NCBI GenBank assembly: GCA_964592095.1
Contig: CAZQER010000029.1
Location: 1 to 14,004, forward strand
Length of the DNA: 14,004 nucleotides
Direction: 5' to 3'
Source of the DNA: EX4484-2 sp964592095
GTDB lineage: Archaea; Altiarchaeota; Altiarchaeia; IMC4; QMZM01
Shown: piece by piece, positions 7,146 through 14,004 of the stretch
How positions within the stretch are numbered: the stretch's first letter is position 1
How the letters are laid out: every line of letters starts with the position of its first letter
Translations under genes and position numbers: made by a program
Notes under the pieces: generated by a model
What the model saw: the letters and a program-made list of their open reading frames with translations, nothing else
The model's database searches: none
What the model was told of the DNA's origin: nothing

Positions 7146-8363
7146 ATGCATCTTACAAAAGAAGAGAGAGAGATGCTGGAGGGGAGAAGAGGCGAGGGCG
7201 TTCAAAAAGCAATGGAAATTCTAACGGCGCTTGGTGATATCTATAATGCAAATAAATTTATACCGATAAAAAGTGCTCAAGTCTCTGGAGTAAGTTATAA
7301 AAATCTTGGTGATGCGGGCTTGGAATTCCTTTGTGAATGGGCTGATAAAGGTATTAAGATAAAAACACCTGCCACATTAAATCCGAGTGGGATTGATTTA
7401 AGTAATTGGAAGGATATTGGTTTTCCTAAGAAATTTGTGGATAAGCAATTGAAGATAATAGATGCTTTTAGGAGGATGGGTATAAGAACAGAATGTACAT
7501 GCACACCTTATCTTATTCTTATGGGGAATAAACCAAATTTTGGAGACCATATTGCATGGAGTGAATCATCTGCTGTATCATATGCAAATTCCATAATTGG
7601 TGCAAGAACAAACAGGGAATCTGGAATCTCTGCACTATCATCGGCAATAACTGGATTGACCCCAGAGTATGGTTATCATTTGGATGAGAATAGAAAGGCG
7701 GATTTTGTAATAAATGTTAAAACAAGACTAAATAAGATATCAGATTTTGGGGCTCTTGGATATGTTGTTGGAAAGAAGATTGGAAATAATGTTCCTTTCT
7801 TTAGGGGAATAAAAAATGCCTCATCAGATCAATTAAAATCACTATGTGCATCAATGGCAGCATCTGGTGCAGTGGCGCTTTATCATATTGAGGGTATAAC
7901 ACCTGAAGCAAAAAGGAGTATTATAAAGAGGGGTGCTCAGGAGATTGTGATAAGGGATGAAGATATTAAAGAGGGTTATAAAGCATTAAATTCAACGGTA
8001 AAAGAGATAGATTTGGTTGCAATAGGCTGTCCTCATGCATCTCTGGAGGAAATAGAGAGCATAGCAAATATTCTTGATGGAAAAAAGGTAAAATCTGCTC
8101 TGTGGATAACAACATCAAGGGGTGTTAAAGAAATGGCTGAAAAAACAAGTCTTTTGAAGAGGATAGAGGAATCCGGTGGGGTTATTGTTAGTGATACATG
8201 TATGGTTGTAGCTCCAATAGAGGAACTTGGATTTAAATCAATGGCAACAAATTCGGGAAAGGCTGCATTCTATGTACCATCACACTGTGGTTTAAGTGTT
8301 AGATTTGGTTCTCTTGAGAGGTGTATTTGTGCTGCAGTAAATGGTGTGTGGGAAGATGATTAG
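7146..8363 (+). CDS. Aconitase-X large subunit, probable phosphomevalonate dehydratase large subunit
   Basis: This is the catalytic large subunit of an aconitase-X (AcnX) enzyme, about 405 residues, encoded separately from its small subunit as is usual in archaea. With the small subunit it would dehydrate (R)-mevalonate 5-phosphate to trans-anhydromevalonate 5-phosphate using an iron-sulfur cluster. Visible features are LTKEEREMLEGRRGEGVQKAM at the N-terminus, ECTCTPY (Cys117, Cys119), GARTNRESG, GCPHAS (Cys295), DTCMVVAPI (Cys352) and PSHCGLSVRFGS (Cys381). Several of these cysteines are candidate cluster ligands. ATG 7146 is preceded by GGTGAT (7137-7142), an exact match to the archaeal Shine-Dalgarno, and gives the family N-terminus; an in-frame GTG at 7134 is a weaker alternative. 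It follows the UbiD-family stop directly and overlaps the small subunit by 8 bases. Confidence 0.92.
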   Translation: MHLTKEEREMLEGRRGEGVQKAMEILTALGDIYNANKFIPIKSAQVSGVSYKNLGDAGLEFLCEWADKGIKIKTPATLNPSGIDLSNWKDIGFPKKFVDKQLKIIDAFRRMGIRTECTCTPYLILMGNKPNFGDHIAWSESSAVSYANSIIGARTNRESGISALSSAITGLTPEYGYHLDENRKADFVINVKTRLNKISDFGALGYVVGKKIGNNVPFFRGIKNASSDQLKSLCASMAASGAVALYHIEGITPEAKRSIIKRGAQEIVIRDEDIKEGYKALNSTVKEIDLVAIGCPHASLEEIESIANILDGKKVKSALWITTSRGVKEMAEKTSLLKRIEESGGVIVSDTCMVVAPIEELGFKSMATNSGKAAFYVPSHCGLSVRFGSLERCICAAVNGVWEDD

Positions 8364-8754
8364 AATAGAACTGAATGGTAGAGTAATAAAAAAAGGAAGG
8401 GCTGTTGGGGAGGCATTAAAATCTGATGAACCAATATCGTTTTTTGGTTGTATTGACAAAAAAACGGGAGTTATTACTGAGAAGGGTCATGACCTTGAGG
8501 GTAAATCCGTAAAGGGTAAAATCCTTGTATTTCCAAATGGAAAGGGCTCTACTGTTGGTTCATACTCCTTATATATATTAAAAAAGAATAATGTTGCCCC
8601 AAGGGCGATTATAAATAAAGATTGTGAACCAATAATTGCTGTTGGTGCTATAATATCTGAGATTCCGTGTGTTGATAAGGTAGATATCTCAAAGATAAAA
8701 AATGGTGATAGAATAATAATTAATAACGGCAAAGTGGTTGTTGAGAGAATCTGA
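8356..8754 (+). CDS. Aconitase-X small (swivel) subunit, probable phosphomevalonate dehydratase small subunit
   Basis: This is the small, swivelling-domain partner of the aconitase-X large subunit, about 132 residues. The start at ATG 8356 gives MIRIELNGRVIKKGRAVGEAL, which fits the usual AcnX small-subunit N-terminus; ATG at 8341 would add five residues and reach further into the preceding gene. DEPISFFG, KGKILVFPNGKGSTVGSYSLY (Ser65 in the GKGS loop is the expected active-site serine) and AVGAIISEIPCVD are family hallmarks. The start overlaps the large-subunit stop, a strong sign of translational coupling and a heterodimer. Only five bases separate it from the kinase gene. Confidence 0.92.
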   Translation: MIRIELNGRVIKKGRAVGEALKSDEPISFFGCIDKKTGVITEKGHDLEGKSVKGKILVFPNGKGSTVGSYSLYILKKNNVAPRAIINKDCEPIIAVGAIISEIPCVDKVDISKIKNGDRIIINNGKVVVERI

Positions 8755-8759
8755 TTAAA

Positions 8760-9557
8760 ATGTCCAAAGAACTGGTTTTGTTGAAGATTGGTGGGTCCGT
8801 GATTACGAAGAAGGATGAAGATATAGCAACAGTATTGGAGAGGAATGTAAGGAGAATTTCAAAGGAGATAGTAGATGCAATAAATGAAAGAGATTTTAAA
8901 CTAATTATTGTTCATGGTGCTGGTCCTTTTGGTCATATACCCGCCAATAGATATAAACTAAATAATGGTCTCAAAAATAAAAAGCAGATTTCTGGTTTTG
9001 TTAAAACACATCAATCGATGGAAAGATTGAATTATAAGGTAGTAGAGATACTGCAGGAGAATGGATTGAATGCCGTTGCATTTCAACCATCTGCTTGTGG
9101 TGTATTAAAGAATAGAAGATTGGTGTGTTTTCCTATAGATATTATGAAGAGATTTATAGAAATTGGTATAATACCTGTAAGCTATGGAGATGTCCTTTTG
9201 GATGAAGATACGGGAATTAATATATTATCTGGAGACCATCTTGTTCCTTATATAGCAGAAAAACTTAAGGCTGATAAAATAATAATGGCAACTGATGTAA
9301 AAGGAATCTATGATTCTGACCCAAAAGAAAACAAAAACGCCAGATTTATACCTGAGATAACATCAAATAATATAAAATATATCGGCATAGGTAATTCAAG
9401 GACCATGGATGTTACTGGAGGGATGAGGAGGAAGGTGGAGGAATTGATGAGGGTTGCAGAGACGGGTATAGAGATTCGGATCGTTTCTGGGATAGATAGG
9501 GGTATTTTAAAGAAAGCACTTCTTGGTGAGCATGTAGGAACAGTTATAAAGTACTAA
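8760..9557 (+). CDS. ipk: Isopentenyl phosphate kinase
   Basis: The enzyme phosphorylates isopentenyl phosphate with ATP to give isopentenyl diphosphate, the last step of the archaeal modified mevalonate pathway. The protein has 265 residues with an amino-acid-kinase fold. KIGGS (9-13) binds ATP phosphates. HGAGPFGH (52-59) carries the histidine (His59) equivalent to the substrate-binding His that distinguishes IPK from other family members. SGDHLVPYIA (157-166), ATDVKGIYDSDP (177-188) and DVTGGMRRKV (217-226) complete the family pattern. It closes the five-gene cluster, five bases after the AcnX small subunit, so it is very probably in the same transcript. No sign of damage. Confidence 0.94.
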   Translation: MSKELVLLKIGGSVITKKDEDIATVLERNVRRISKEIVDAINERDFKLIIVHGAGPFGHIPANRYKLNNGLKNKKQISGFVKTHQSMERLNYKVVEILQENGLNAVAFQPSACGVLKNRRLVCFPIDIMKRFIEIGIIPVSYGDVLLDEDTGINILSGDHLVPYIAEKLKADKIIMATDVKGIYDSDPKENKNARFIPEITSNNIKYIGIGNSRTMDVTGGMRRKVEELMRVAETGIEIRIVSGIDRGILKKALLGEHVGTVIKY

Positions 9558-9667
9558 TGTAATTAATGTATGCCGATGTTGTGGTTTTTCTTATAATTAT
9601 AATAGAACCATAATATAAAAACAGATATATAAAATAATATAAAATAAAAAAATAATAAATAATAAAA
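9558..9667 (+). promoter_or_regulatory. AT-rich intergenic region: possible terminator of the isoprenoid cluster and promoter of the pilin-like gene
   Basis: After the kinase stop comes TGGTTTTTC, a palindrome TTATAATTATAA (9591-9602), and AACCA (9606-9610), giving TGGTT/AACCA arms around it; with the T-run this could end transcription. Further on, TATATAAAAT (9627-9635) lies about 26 bases before a predicted start near 9658 and the ATG at 9668. The remaining sequence to the ATG is simple AATAATAAATAAT repeats. Confidence 0.45.
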
Positions 9668-10648
9668 ATGTCTTGGAAATGTAAAAAATCTCAGGTTTCT
9701 CTGGAATACATGGTTGCTGCTGGTTTTATTGTGGTTGTTATAACCATTACATCAATTTTGGTTTGGCAGAGTGGAATTCTCAGGCCTCCAACGGGTGAGA
9801 AGGGAAAGATTGGTTTTGCAAATATAGATGTGGAGGATTGGGCCGTATATGCTGAGCCAAAATCTACTGTTGCTGTTAGATTGGTTAATGTTGGAAGCGA
9901 TAGTTTAAAGGTAAAGAAAATTGAGTTAAAGATTAATGATGTTGTTTGTTCAAATAATATATCATCAATTCTGATTCCTGGAAAAAGAATTATTAAATTA
10001 TTAAACTGTAGTAAAGACCTTTCAAAGGAGTATGTTGTTGGTGATTTTTACTCTGCTAATTTGAATATCACATATAGAAATATGAGGGTAAATATTAATG
10101 GTACAAGTGAGGGTAAGATATGGGGTGTTGTTGATAAGGGTAATGTGTCTGAAATAATTCCTCCGGTTCTATTTAATTTGAGATGTAGATATACAAACAA
10201 ATCTACCGGGGGTTGTTCATCTTTGGGTGGTGGTGGCTGGGTGTGTTTATTTTCAATTGGTAGTTCATCCAACAAGGCTTATGGAGACCATATAGGTGAG
10301 TGTAGTAATCCGAACTTTGACAGGGTTCTGTGCTGTAAATCTACTGACCCAAATTATGATTTATCCTGTGGTGATGGCGAATGTATAATAAGAGTAGGGG
10401 ATAATTTTTATGGTGATTCTGGAGACCATGTATCTGATTGTGGATTAACATATTTCTCAAATATGATAAAGTGTAGTGTTGGTATTGATGCGTATATTGA
10501 TTGTAATATTAAGGATTCCTGCTCAGATGATGAAACATGCCTCGTGTCTGTTGGTGATCATTATAATACGGAGTTTGGTGACCATGTTGGTGAATGCAAT
10601 ACATCTCTGCCATCATTTAATAAAAAACTGTGTTGTAAGGTATTATAA
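9668..10648 (+). CDS. Class III signal-peptide (pilin-like) surface protein with Cys-rich repeats
   Basis: The 326-residue protein starts with MSWKCKKSQVSLEYMVAAGF followed by a hydrophobic stretch to about residue 33. The QxSxE motif after a basic segment is the class III signal peptide of archaeal pilin-like proteins, cut before Gln by an EppA/FlaK-type peptidase. Residues 34-165 form a beta-rich domain with conserved-type NVGSDSLKVKKIELKIN. Residues 193-323 hold three repeats: C193..GDHIGEC (206-212)..CC (222-223); C239..GDHVSDC (252-258)..C269; C291..GDHVGEC (304-310)..CC (322-323). Paired cysteines suggest disulfide-bonded extracellular modules. The ATPase at 3725 could belong to the machinery that uses it; that is inference. 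Function, such as adhesion or pilus tip, is unknown. Confidence 0.75.
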   Translation: MSWKCKKSQVSLEYMVAAGFIVVVITITSILVWQSGILRPPTGEKGKIGFANIDVEDWAVYAEPKSTVAVRLVNVGSDSLKVKKIELKINDVVCSNNISSILIPGKRIIKLLNCSKDLSKEYVVGDFYSANLNITYRNMRVNINGTSEGKIWGVVDKGNVSEIIPPVLFNLRCRYTNKSTGGCSSLGGGGWVCLFSIGSSSNKAYGDHIGECSNPNFDRVLCCKSTDPNYDLSCGDGECIIRVGDNFYGDSGDHVSDCGLTYFSNMIKCSVGIDAYIDCNIKDSCSDDETCLVSVGDHYNTEFGDHVGECNTSLPSFNKKLCCKVL

Positions 10649-10664
10649 ACGGCAGGGGATTTCA

Positions 10665-11207
10665 CTATATCCCAAGGTCTGTTTTTGTGAAGATTGGTTC
10701 CAGTGTGTAACCATTTTTGGCAAGATTCTCTTTTGCACCCTCTTCTCTATCCACAATAACAATTATTCTCTTAACATTGCATTTATTTTTTTTAACGATA
10801 TCTATGGTTCTTAGTAGAGAATTTCCGGTTGTGGCAACATCATCAACTATGGCCACTTTTAAATCTTCTTTCAGGTTTCCTTCTATCAATTTCATTGTTC
10901 CGTGTTTTTTTGGTTCTTTCCTCACTATAAAGGTTTGGATTGGTTTCTTATTTAAAAAACTTATTACAGCAAAGGAACCGCATATTGGGTCCGAACCCAA
11001 TGTAGGTCCTCCTAATGCATCTATATTGTCATTTTTAAGTTTCTCAAAGAGTATCTCTGCCACAAGATATGCCCCCTCTGGGTCCAGTGTTACCCTTCTG
11101 CAATCTATGTAATAATTGCTTGTTTTGCCAGATGTAAGTTTTATTTTTCCCATAAATAATGCCCTCTCCCTGATTATCTCAAGTAGTCTCCTTCTATTTT
11201 CTTTCAT
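10665..11207 (-). CDS. pyrE: Orotate phosphoribosyltransferase
   Basis: The enzyme converts orotate and PRPP to orotidine 5'-phosphate in pyrimidine synthesis. The 180-residue length is typical of archaeal PyrE. LTSGKTSNYYIDCR (24-37) binds orotate, VRKEPKKHG (95-103) is the flexible catalytic loop with conserved lysines, and VAIVDDVATTGNS (118-130) is the PRPP-binding motif. It overlaps the end of the NAD kinase gene upstream by 14 bases, so the two are translationally linked and in one minus-strand operon with the PRC-barrel gene. It converges with the pilin-like gene with only 16 bases between stops; a weak GGGAT/ATCCC hairpin (10656-10673) sits there. Confidence 0.94.
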   Translation of the reverse strand: MKENRRRLLEIIRERALFMGKIKLTSGKTSNYYIDCRRVTLDPEGAYLVAEILFEKLKNDNIDALGGPTLGSDPICGSFAVISFLNKKPIQTFIVRKEPKKHGTMKLIEGNLKEDLKVAIVDDVATTGNSLLRTIDIVKKNKCNVKRIIVIVDREEGAKENLAKNGYTLEPIFTKTDLGI

Positions 11208-12009
11208 CTCTCCTTCTTCTTATGTAATGGTAACTAAAATCCTTTGTAAATCTTATAAAGTCCGCTGTGTTCTTGCTTTTTTCAACAGATATCATATCTC
11301 CCTCAGATAGTTTCTTTTTACATCTCCCGTCTAGAATTAGGTTTGCATCCTTTTCCTTTCTCCGAAGTTCAATCTCCGTTTTTGATTTGTCTGGAACGAT
11401 TAATGGTGCCTGGTCCCGCATTAGTGGGCATATTGGTGAGATTATATATGCCTTTGTATTGGGGTGTATAATTGGATTTCCCAAGGAAAACGAATATGCT
11501 GTAGAACCGGTGGGTGTTGAGACAAGAATACCGTCACTTCTAAAGTTTGCGATCTCAATGCTGTCCAGTCTTATATTAAATTCCAAAAGGGTGGCGGGGT
11601 CGGATGGATAGATAATTAACTCATTTAAAACCTCATATTTTTTATTTATCATTAATTTCGCCCTGTTTTCCACATAGAAGTCTCCATTTAAAAGCCTTTC
11701 TATGCCCTCTTTTGCATCTTTTATATCTATCTCCGATAGATAACCGACCTCTCCAGCATTAATTGGAAGGATTAATGTTCCATTTTTGAGTTTTCTTACT
11801 GACCATAAAACAGTTCCATCGCCGCCAAGAATTATTGCAACTGTAACATCCATGTCTTTAACATCTGTGCTTTCCCTGCCAATCTTTTTGGCTGTGTATG
11901 GGTCAAAGAAGAGGTGTGTGTTTCTAGAACTAATTATCTTTATAATTTCCTTTATGTGTTTTGGGTCAAGTTTGGGGTGTGAAATAACGCCTATGCTGGA
12001 GATTTGCAT
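11194..12009 (-). CDS. nadK: NAD kinase
   Basis: NAD kinase phosphorylates NAD(H) to NADP(H). The 271-residue protein has the GGDGT motif (62-66), NAGEVGYL (84-91), an N-E pair (129-130) in VLNELIIYPSDP, and SDGILVSTPTGSTAYSFSLG (158-177), all diagnostic of the family. Its 3' end overlaps pyrE by 14 bases, and the PRC-barrel gene ends 27 bases upstream on the same strand. The ATG at 12009 fits the family N-terminus. NADPH made through this enzyme feeds biosynthesis generally; the neighbouring divergent nadX supplies NAD precursor, which suggests a local NAD-related grouping. Confidence 0.94.
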   Translation of the reverse strand: MQISSIGVISHPKLDPKHIKEIIKIISSRNTHLFFDPYTAKKIGRESTDVKDMDVTVAIILGGDGTVLWSVRKLKNGTLILPINAGEVGYLSEIDIKDAKEGIERLLNGDFYVENRAKLMINKKYEVLNELIIYPSDPATLLEFNIRLDSIEIANFRSDGILVSTPTGSTAYSFSLGNPIIHPNTKAYIISPICPLMRDQAPLIVPDKSKTEIELRRKEKDANLILDGRCKKKLSEGDMISVEKSKNTADFIRFTKDFSYHYIRRRRDERK

Positions 12010-12036
12010 TTTTCAATTAGAATTAGATGTAGATTG

Positions 12037-12309
12037 TTATGTTTTTCTCCTTTTTTTCTCTGCCCTTGGGTCTTTCTTACAGATTATTATATCCCCTATT
12101 CTCACTATTTCTTCAAATGATATGCTCTCTTCCTGAAGTATTTTTCTCACATCAAGTCCTGCTATTGATTTTGGTTTGAATGACCTCAAACTTAACTGCA
12201 TGATCTCCCCCTTCTCCAGATTTACTATAACATCCTCTACCCTTCCCACATGTTCTGCCTTTTCAGTAAATATTTCCATCCCGTATAATTCTGAAAGCCT
12301 CTTACTCAT
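12037..12309 (-). CDS. PRC-barrel domain protein
   Basis: This small protein of 90 residues has a PRC-barrel fold over about residues 1-75: LSELYGMEIFTEKAEHVGRVEDVIVNLE, a central beta region, then IVRIGDIIICKK, and a basic tail DPRAEKKRRKT. Stand-alone PRC-barrel proteins are widespread in archaea; some act in cell division as adaptors, others are uncharacterised, and nothing here decides between these. It heads the minus-strand operon with nadK and pyrE. TTATACTATAA (12328-12338) is placed for leaderless initiation at the ATG at 12309, which supports this start. Confidence 0.8.
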   Translation of the reverse strand: MSKRLSELYGMEIFTEKAEHVGRVEDVIVNLEKGEIMQLSLRSFKPKSIAGLDVRKILQEESISFEEIVRIGDIIICKKDPRAEKKRRKT

Positions 12310-12366
12310 TTTGTTTCTTTTAGATAATTATACTATAATATGTAATGATAAGTATAAAAATCAGAG
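12310..12366. promoter_or_regulatory. Shared divergent promoter between the PRC-barrel operon and the TraB-nadX pair
   Basis: TTATACTATAA (12328-12338) is almost symmetric and is centred about 12334. Counting 26 bases gives a minus-strand start near 12308, matching a leaderless PRC-barrel gene, and a plus-strand start near 12360, six bases before the ATG at 12367. A single element could therefore drive both operons. Evidence is motif position only. Confidence 0.45.
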
Positions 12367-13164
12367 ATGGGTATAAGGATTATAGGAACAGGACATATAT
12401 TTGAGAAGAGTGTGAGAGAGGTTAGAGAGTCTATTTATAAAGAAACTCCAGACATAGTTGCTGTTGAGTTGGATTTTGTAAGATTCAAGGCGTTGGAAGA
12501 ACAAAATTTTTCTGTGGATTTGAAGGATGATGATTTTAAATTAAATCTCAATGATGTTGTGAGGGGGGGGTCACTTCTTGTATTCCTTCAGAGGATTCTG
12601 TCTATGATACAAAAGGAGTTGGGTAGAAGGTATGGTATAAAACCCGGTGCTGATATGTGTGCCGCAATACTTGCAGCAAAGGATATTGGAAGTAATGTTG
12701 CCTTGATTGATAGAAACATTGATATTACAATGAATCATATATTGGCAATTCCATTTAAGGAGAAGATGAGTATGTTTAAAGGTGTGGATAATCCCGATGT
12801 TCTTTTTGGATTGTTGGGTGGTGATTTGGAAAGGATTCTTGAGGAAGAGAATCTAAATAGAGTTATGGATTATTTAAAGAAAACCTCCCCCTCACTCTAC
12901 TCTGTTTTGGTTGATGAAAGGGACAGGTATATGGCACTGCAGTTAGATATGCTTCAAAAGAAGAACCCCGATGCTAAGATAATTGCTGTTGTTGGTGCGG
13001 GGCATAAGAGGGGTATTCAGAGATATCTTGAAAGATTGAGTGGTGGTGATGAGATAAGTTTAAGACCATTGATTGAGATAAAGAGGGTGTCTGTTTTTGG
13101 TGTGTTATTTTTAATATTTGGTGTAGTAGTTGCATATATGTTAATGAAAATTGGTTCAAGATGA
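12367..13164 (+). CDS. TraB/PrgY/TIKI-family membrane protein, short form
   Basis: The 265-residue protein carries TraB-family signatures: GTGH (7-10) with a following Ser (15), VAVELD with Glu34, GIKPGAD (90-96), LIDRNIDIT (113-121), DERDRYMA (183-190) and VVGAGH (208-213). The family is related to metal-dependent TIKI proteases and bacterial PrgY, and its archaeal role is not established. One hydrophobic segment (about 241-261) at the C-terminus would anchor it with the domain facing inwards or outwards. Many archaeal TraB proteins are longer, with several C-terminal membrane helices; this one ends after a single helix. The next gene, nadX, overlaps its stop codon by 4 bases (ATGA), implying a common transcript. 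Confidence 0.85.
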   Translation: MGIRIIGTGHIFEKSVREVRESIYKETPDIVAVELDFVRFKALEEQNFSVDLKDDDFKLNLNDVVRGGSLLVFLQRILSMIQKELGRRYGIKPGADMCAAILAAKDIGSNVALIDRNIDITMNHILAIPFKEKMSMFKGVDNPDVLFGLLGGDLERILEEENLNRVMDYLKKTSPSLYSVLVDERDRYMALQLDMLQKKNPDAKIIAVVGAGHKRGIQRYLERLSGGDEISLRPLIEIKRVSVFGVLFLIFGVVVAYMLMKIGSR

Positions 13165-13943
13165 AGATGAGGGTTGGGTTTTTGGGTTGTGGGAATATTG
13201 CAAGTATAGTGATGGATTTCATTCAGAAGGAGCGATTAAACTTTAAGGTCACGAGAATATTTGACATTGACCTTAAAAAAGCAACAGAATTTAAGAAAAG
13301 GTTTGATAGATCTATAATAATAGTAGAGGATATAGATTCGTTATTAGAGGATACGGAGATTATTATAGAGGCTGCATCACAAGATGCTGTAAAGAGGTAT
13401 GGAATGAGAATATTGGGGGCTGGAAAAAATCTGATTGTTATGAGTGTTGGTGCTCTTTCTGATGAAATTTTTTTAAAGAGAATGAAAGAGATAGCAAGAG
13501 AGAGGGGTGTTAGGATTTACATACCTTCTGGGGCAATTATAGGGGTTGATGGGTTGAAGGCGGCGGTTTTAGGGAGTATAGATGAAATCATTATCACTAC
13601 AATAAAGCCACCAAAGAGTTTGGGGGTCGTTGTTGATGAAAGATGTGTTGTTTATGAGGGATATGTAAAGGAGGGTATCAAAAGATTTCCACAAAATGTA
13701 AATGTTGCAGCAACTCTTGGCTTGGCTACAGAGAATTTGGATAAAACAAAACTCAGGATAATTGCGGATCCTGATATTGATAGAAATATACATGAGATAC
13801 ATATATCTGGTAACTTTGGGGAATTTAATATAAAGAGTGTAAATCTTCCATCACCAAATAATCCAAAAACAAGTTACATTGCAGCCCTTTCTGCTGTTGC
13901 TTTACTGAAGAGGATTAGTGATGTTGTGGAGATAGGTACATGA
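13161..13943 (+). CDS. nadX: L-aspartate dehydrogenase
   Basis: The enzyme oxidises L-aspartate to iminoaspartate, the first step towards quinolinate and NAD in organisms using NadX instead of aspartate oxidase. The 260-residue protein has the dinucleotide-binding GCGNIA (9-14), EAASQ (70-74), PSGAIIGVDGL (122-132), RFPQNVNVAATL (175-186), ADPDIDRNIHEI with the expected catalytic His211, and NPKTS (234-238). The start at 13161 overlaps the TraB stop; an ATG at 13167 begins MRVGFLGCGN and is equally family-like. NadA or NadC would be expected nearby and might lie just beyond the right edge. NAD kinase sits in the divergent operon. Confidence 0.93.
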   Translation: MKMRVGFLGCGNIASIVMDFIQKERLNFKVTRIFDIDLKKATEFKKRFDRSIIIVEDIDSLLEDTEIIIEAASQDAVKRYGMRILGAGKNLIVMSVGALSDEIFLKRMKEIARERGVRIYIPSGAIIGVDGLKAAVLGSIDEIIITTIKPPKSLGVVVDERCVVYEGYVKEGIKRFPQNVNVAATLGLATENLDKTKLRIIADPDIDRNIHEIHISGNFGEFNIKSVNLPSPNNPKTSYIAALSAVALLKRISDVVEIGT

Positions 13944-14004
13944 TGTATTTCATTTTGGATTTAAGTGAGTATTCTAATTATACAATATGGATGTAAAAAG
14001 ATTA
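13944..14004 (+). other. Window end, no complete gene
   Basis: A frame of 18 codons starting at ATG 13940 ends at a stop and is too short to support. ATG at 13987 opens a frame (MDVKRL) to the edge that could be the start of the next gene, possibly the next NAD-synthesis step, but six codons cannot show this. Confidence 0.3.

Noticed and set aside
9638..9667. AATAATAAATAAT simple repeats, similar to those at about 2576-2611, as a shared repeat family or origin element
   Set aside because: Low-complexity AT sequence of this type arises easily in such a genome; no longer common sequence or repeat structure joins the two sites.
10656..10673. GGGAT/ATCCC hairpin between convergent pilin-like and pyrE genes as a bidirectional terminator
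   Set aside because: Only five base pairs, lies partly inside the pyrE coding end, and has no T-run on either side; too weak to list as a terminator.
13940..13996. An 18-codon frame overlapping the nadX stop
   Set aside because: Too short, with no recognisable product; more likely spacer before the next gene.
1..14004. CRISPR array, tRNA or rRNA genes
   Set aside because: No regularly spaced direct repeats, no cloverleaf with a T-loop motif and no rRNA-like sequence were seen on either strand.

Overview
The window is AT-rich archaeal chromosome, apparently from a lineage in or near Euryarchaeota; I cannot place it further. The archaeal signs are Trm1 dimethyltransferase, an AbrB-PhoU fusion regulator, a FlaI/CpaF-type ATPase, a class III (type IV pilin-like) signal peptide, isopentenyl phosphate kinase with aconitase-X subunits, a short PRC-barrel protein, AGA/AGG-dominated arginine codons, and TATA boxes about 26 bases upstream of several start codons. 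Genes are tightly packed, with many 4-14 base overlaps.

Left part (1-2483): a PstS-type phosphate-binding lipoprotein (cut by the window edge) diverges from an AbrB-PhoU regulator. The intergenic region holds repeated TCTACA/TGTAGA elements beside the TATA box. A 440-base stretch without an intact gene follows. It contains a possible degenerate transposase fragment and a GC-rich block with a strong hairpin behind a TATA-like element, which may be a small RNA. After it comes a small winged-helix-like protein of unknown role on the minus strand.

Middle (2613-9557): trm1 and a secretion ATPase form a minus-strand pair. Diverging from them is a five-gene plus-strand cluster: UbiX, UbiD-family decarboxylase, aconitase-X large subunit, aconitase-X small subunit and isopentenyl phosphate kinase. 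Together these match the lower half of the archaeal mevalonate pathway first described in Aeropyrum pernix: mevalonate 5-phosphate to trans-anhydromevalonate 5-phosphate to isopentenyl phosphate to IPP, with UbiX supplying the prenylated FMN cofactor for the decarboxylase. Having all five side by side is the clearest biological message of the window. It lets the UbiD and aconitase-X proteins be given specific roles.

Right part (9668-14004): a secreted or pilus-like protein with a class III signal peptide and three Cys-rich 'GDH(V/I)..C' repeats converges on a minus-strand operon (PRC-barrel protein, NAD kinase, orotate phosphoribosyltransferase). From a shared AT-rich promoter region a plus-strand pair diverges: a short TraB-family membrane protein and L-aspartate dehydrogenase (NadX). 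NadX makes the precursor for NAD and NAD kinase consumes NAD, so the two divergent units share a nicotinamide/nucleotide theme. The last 60 bases hold no complete gene.
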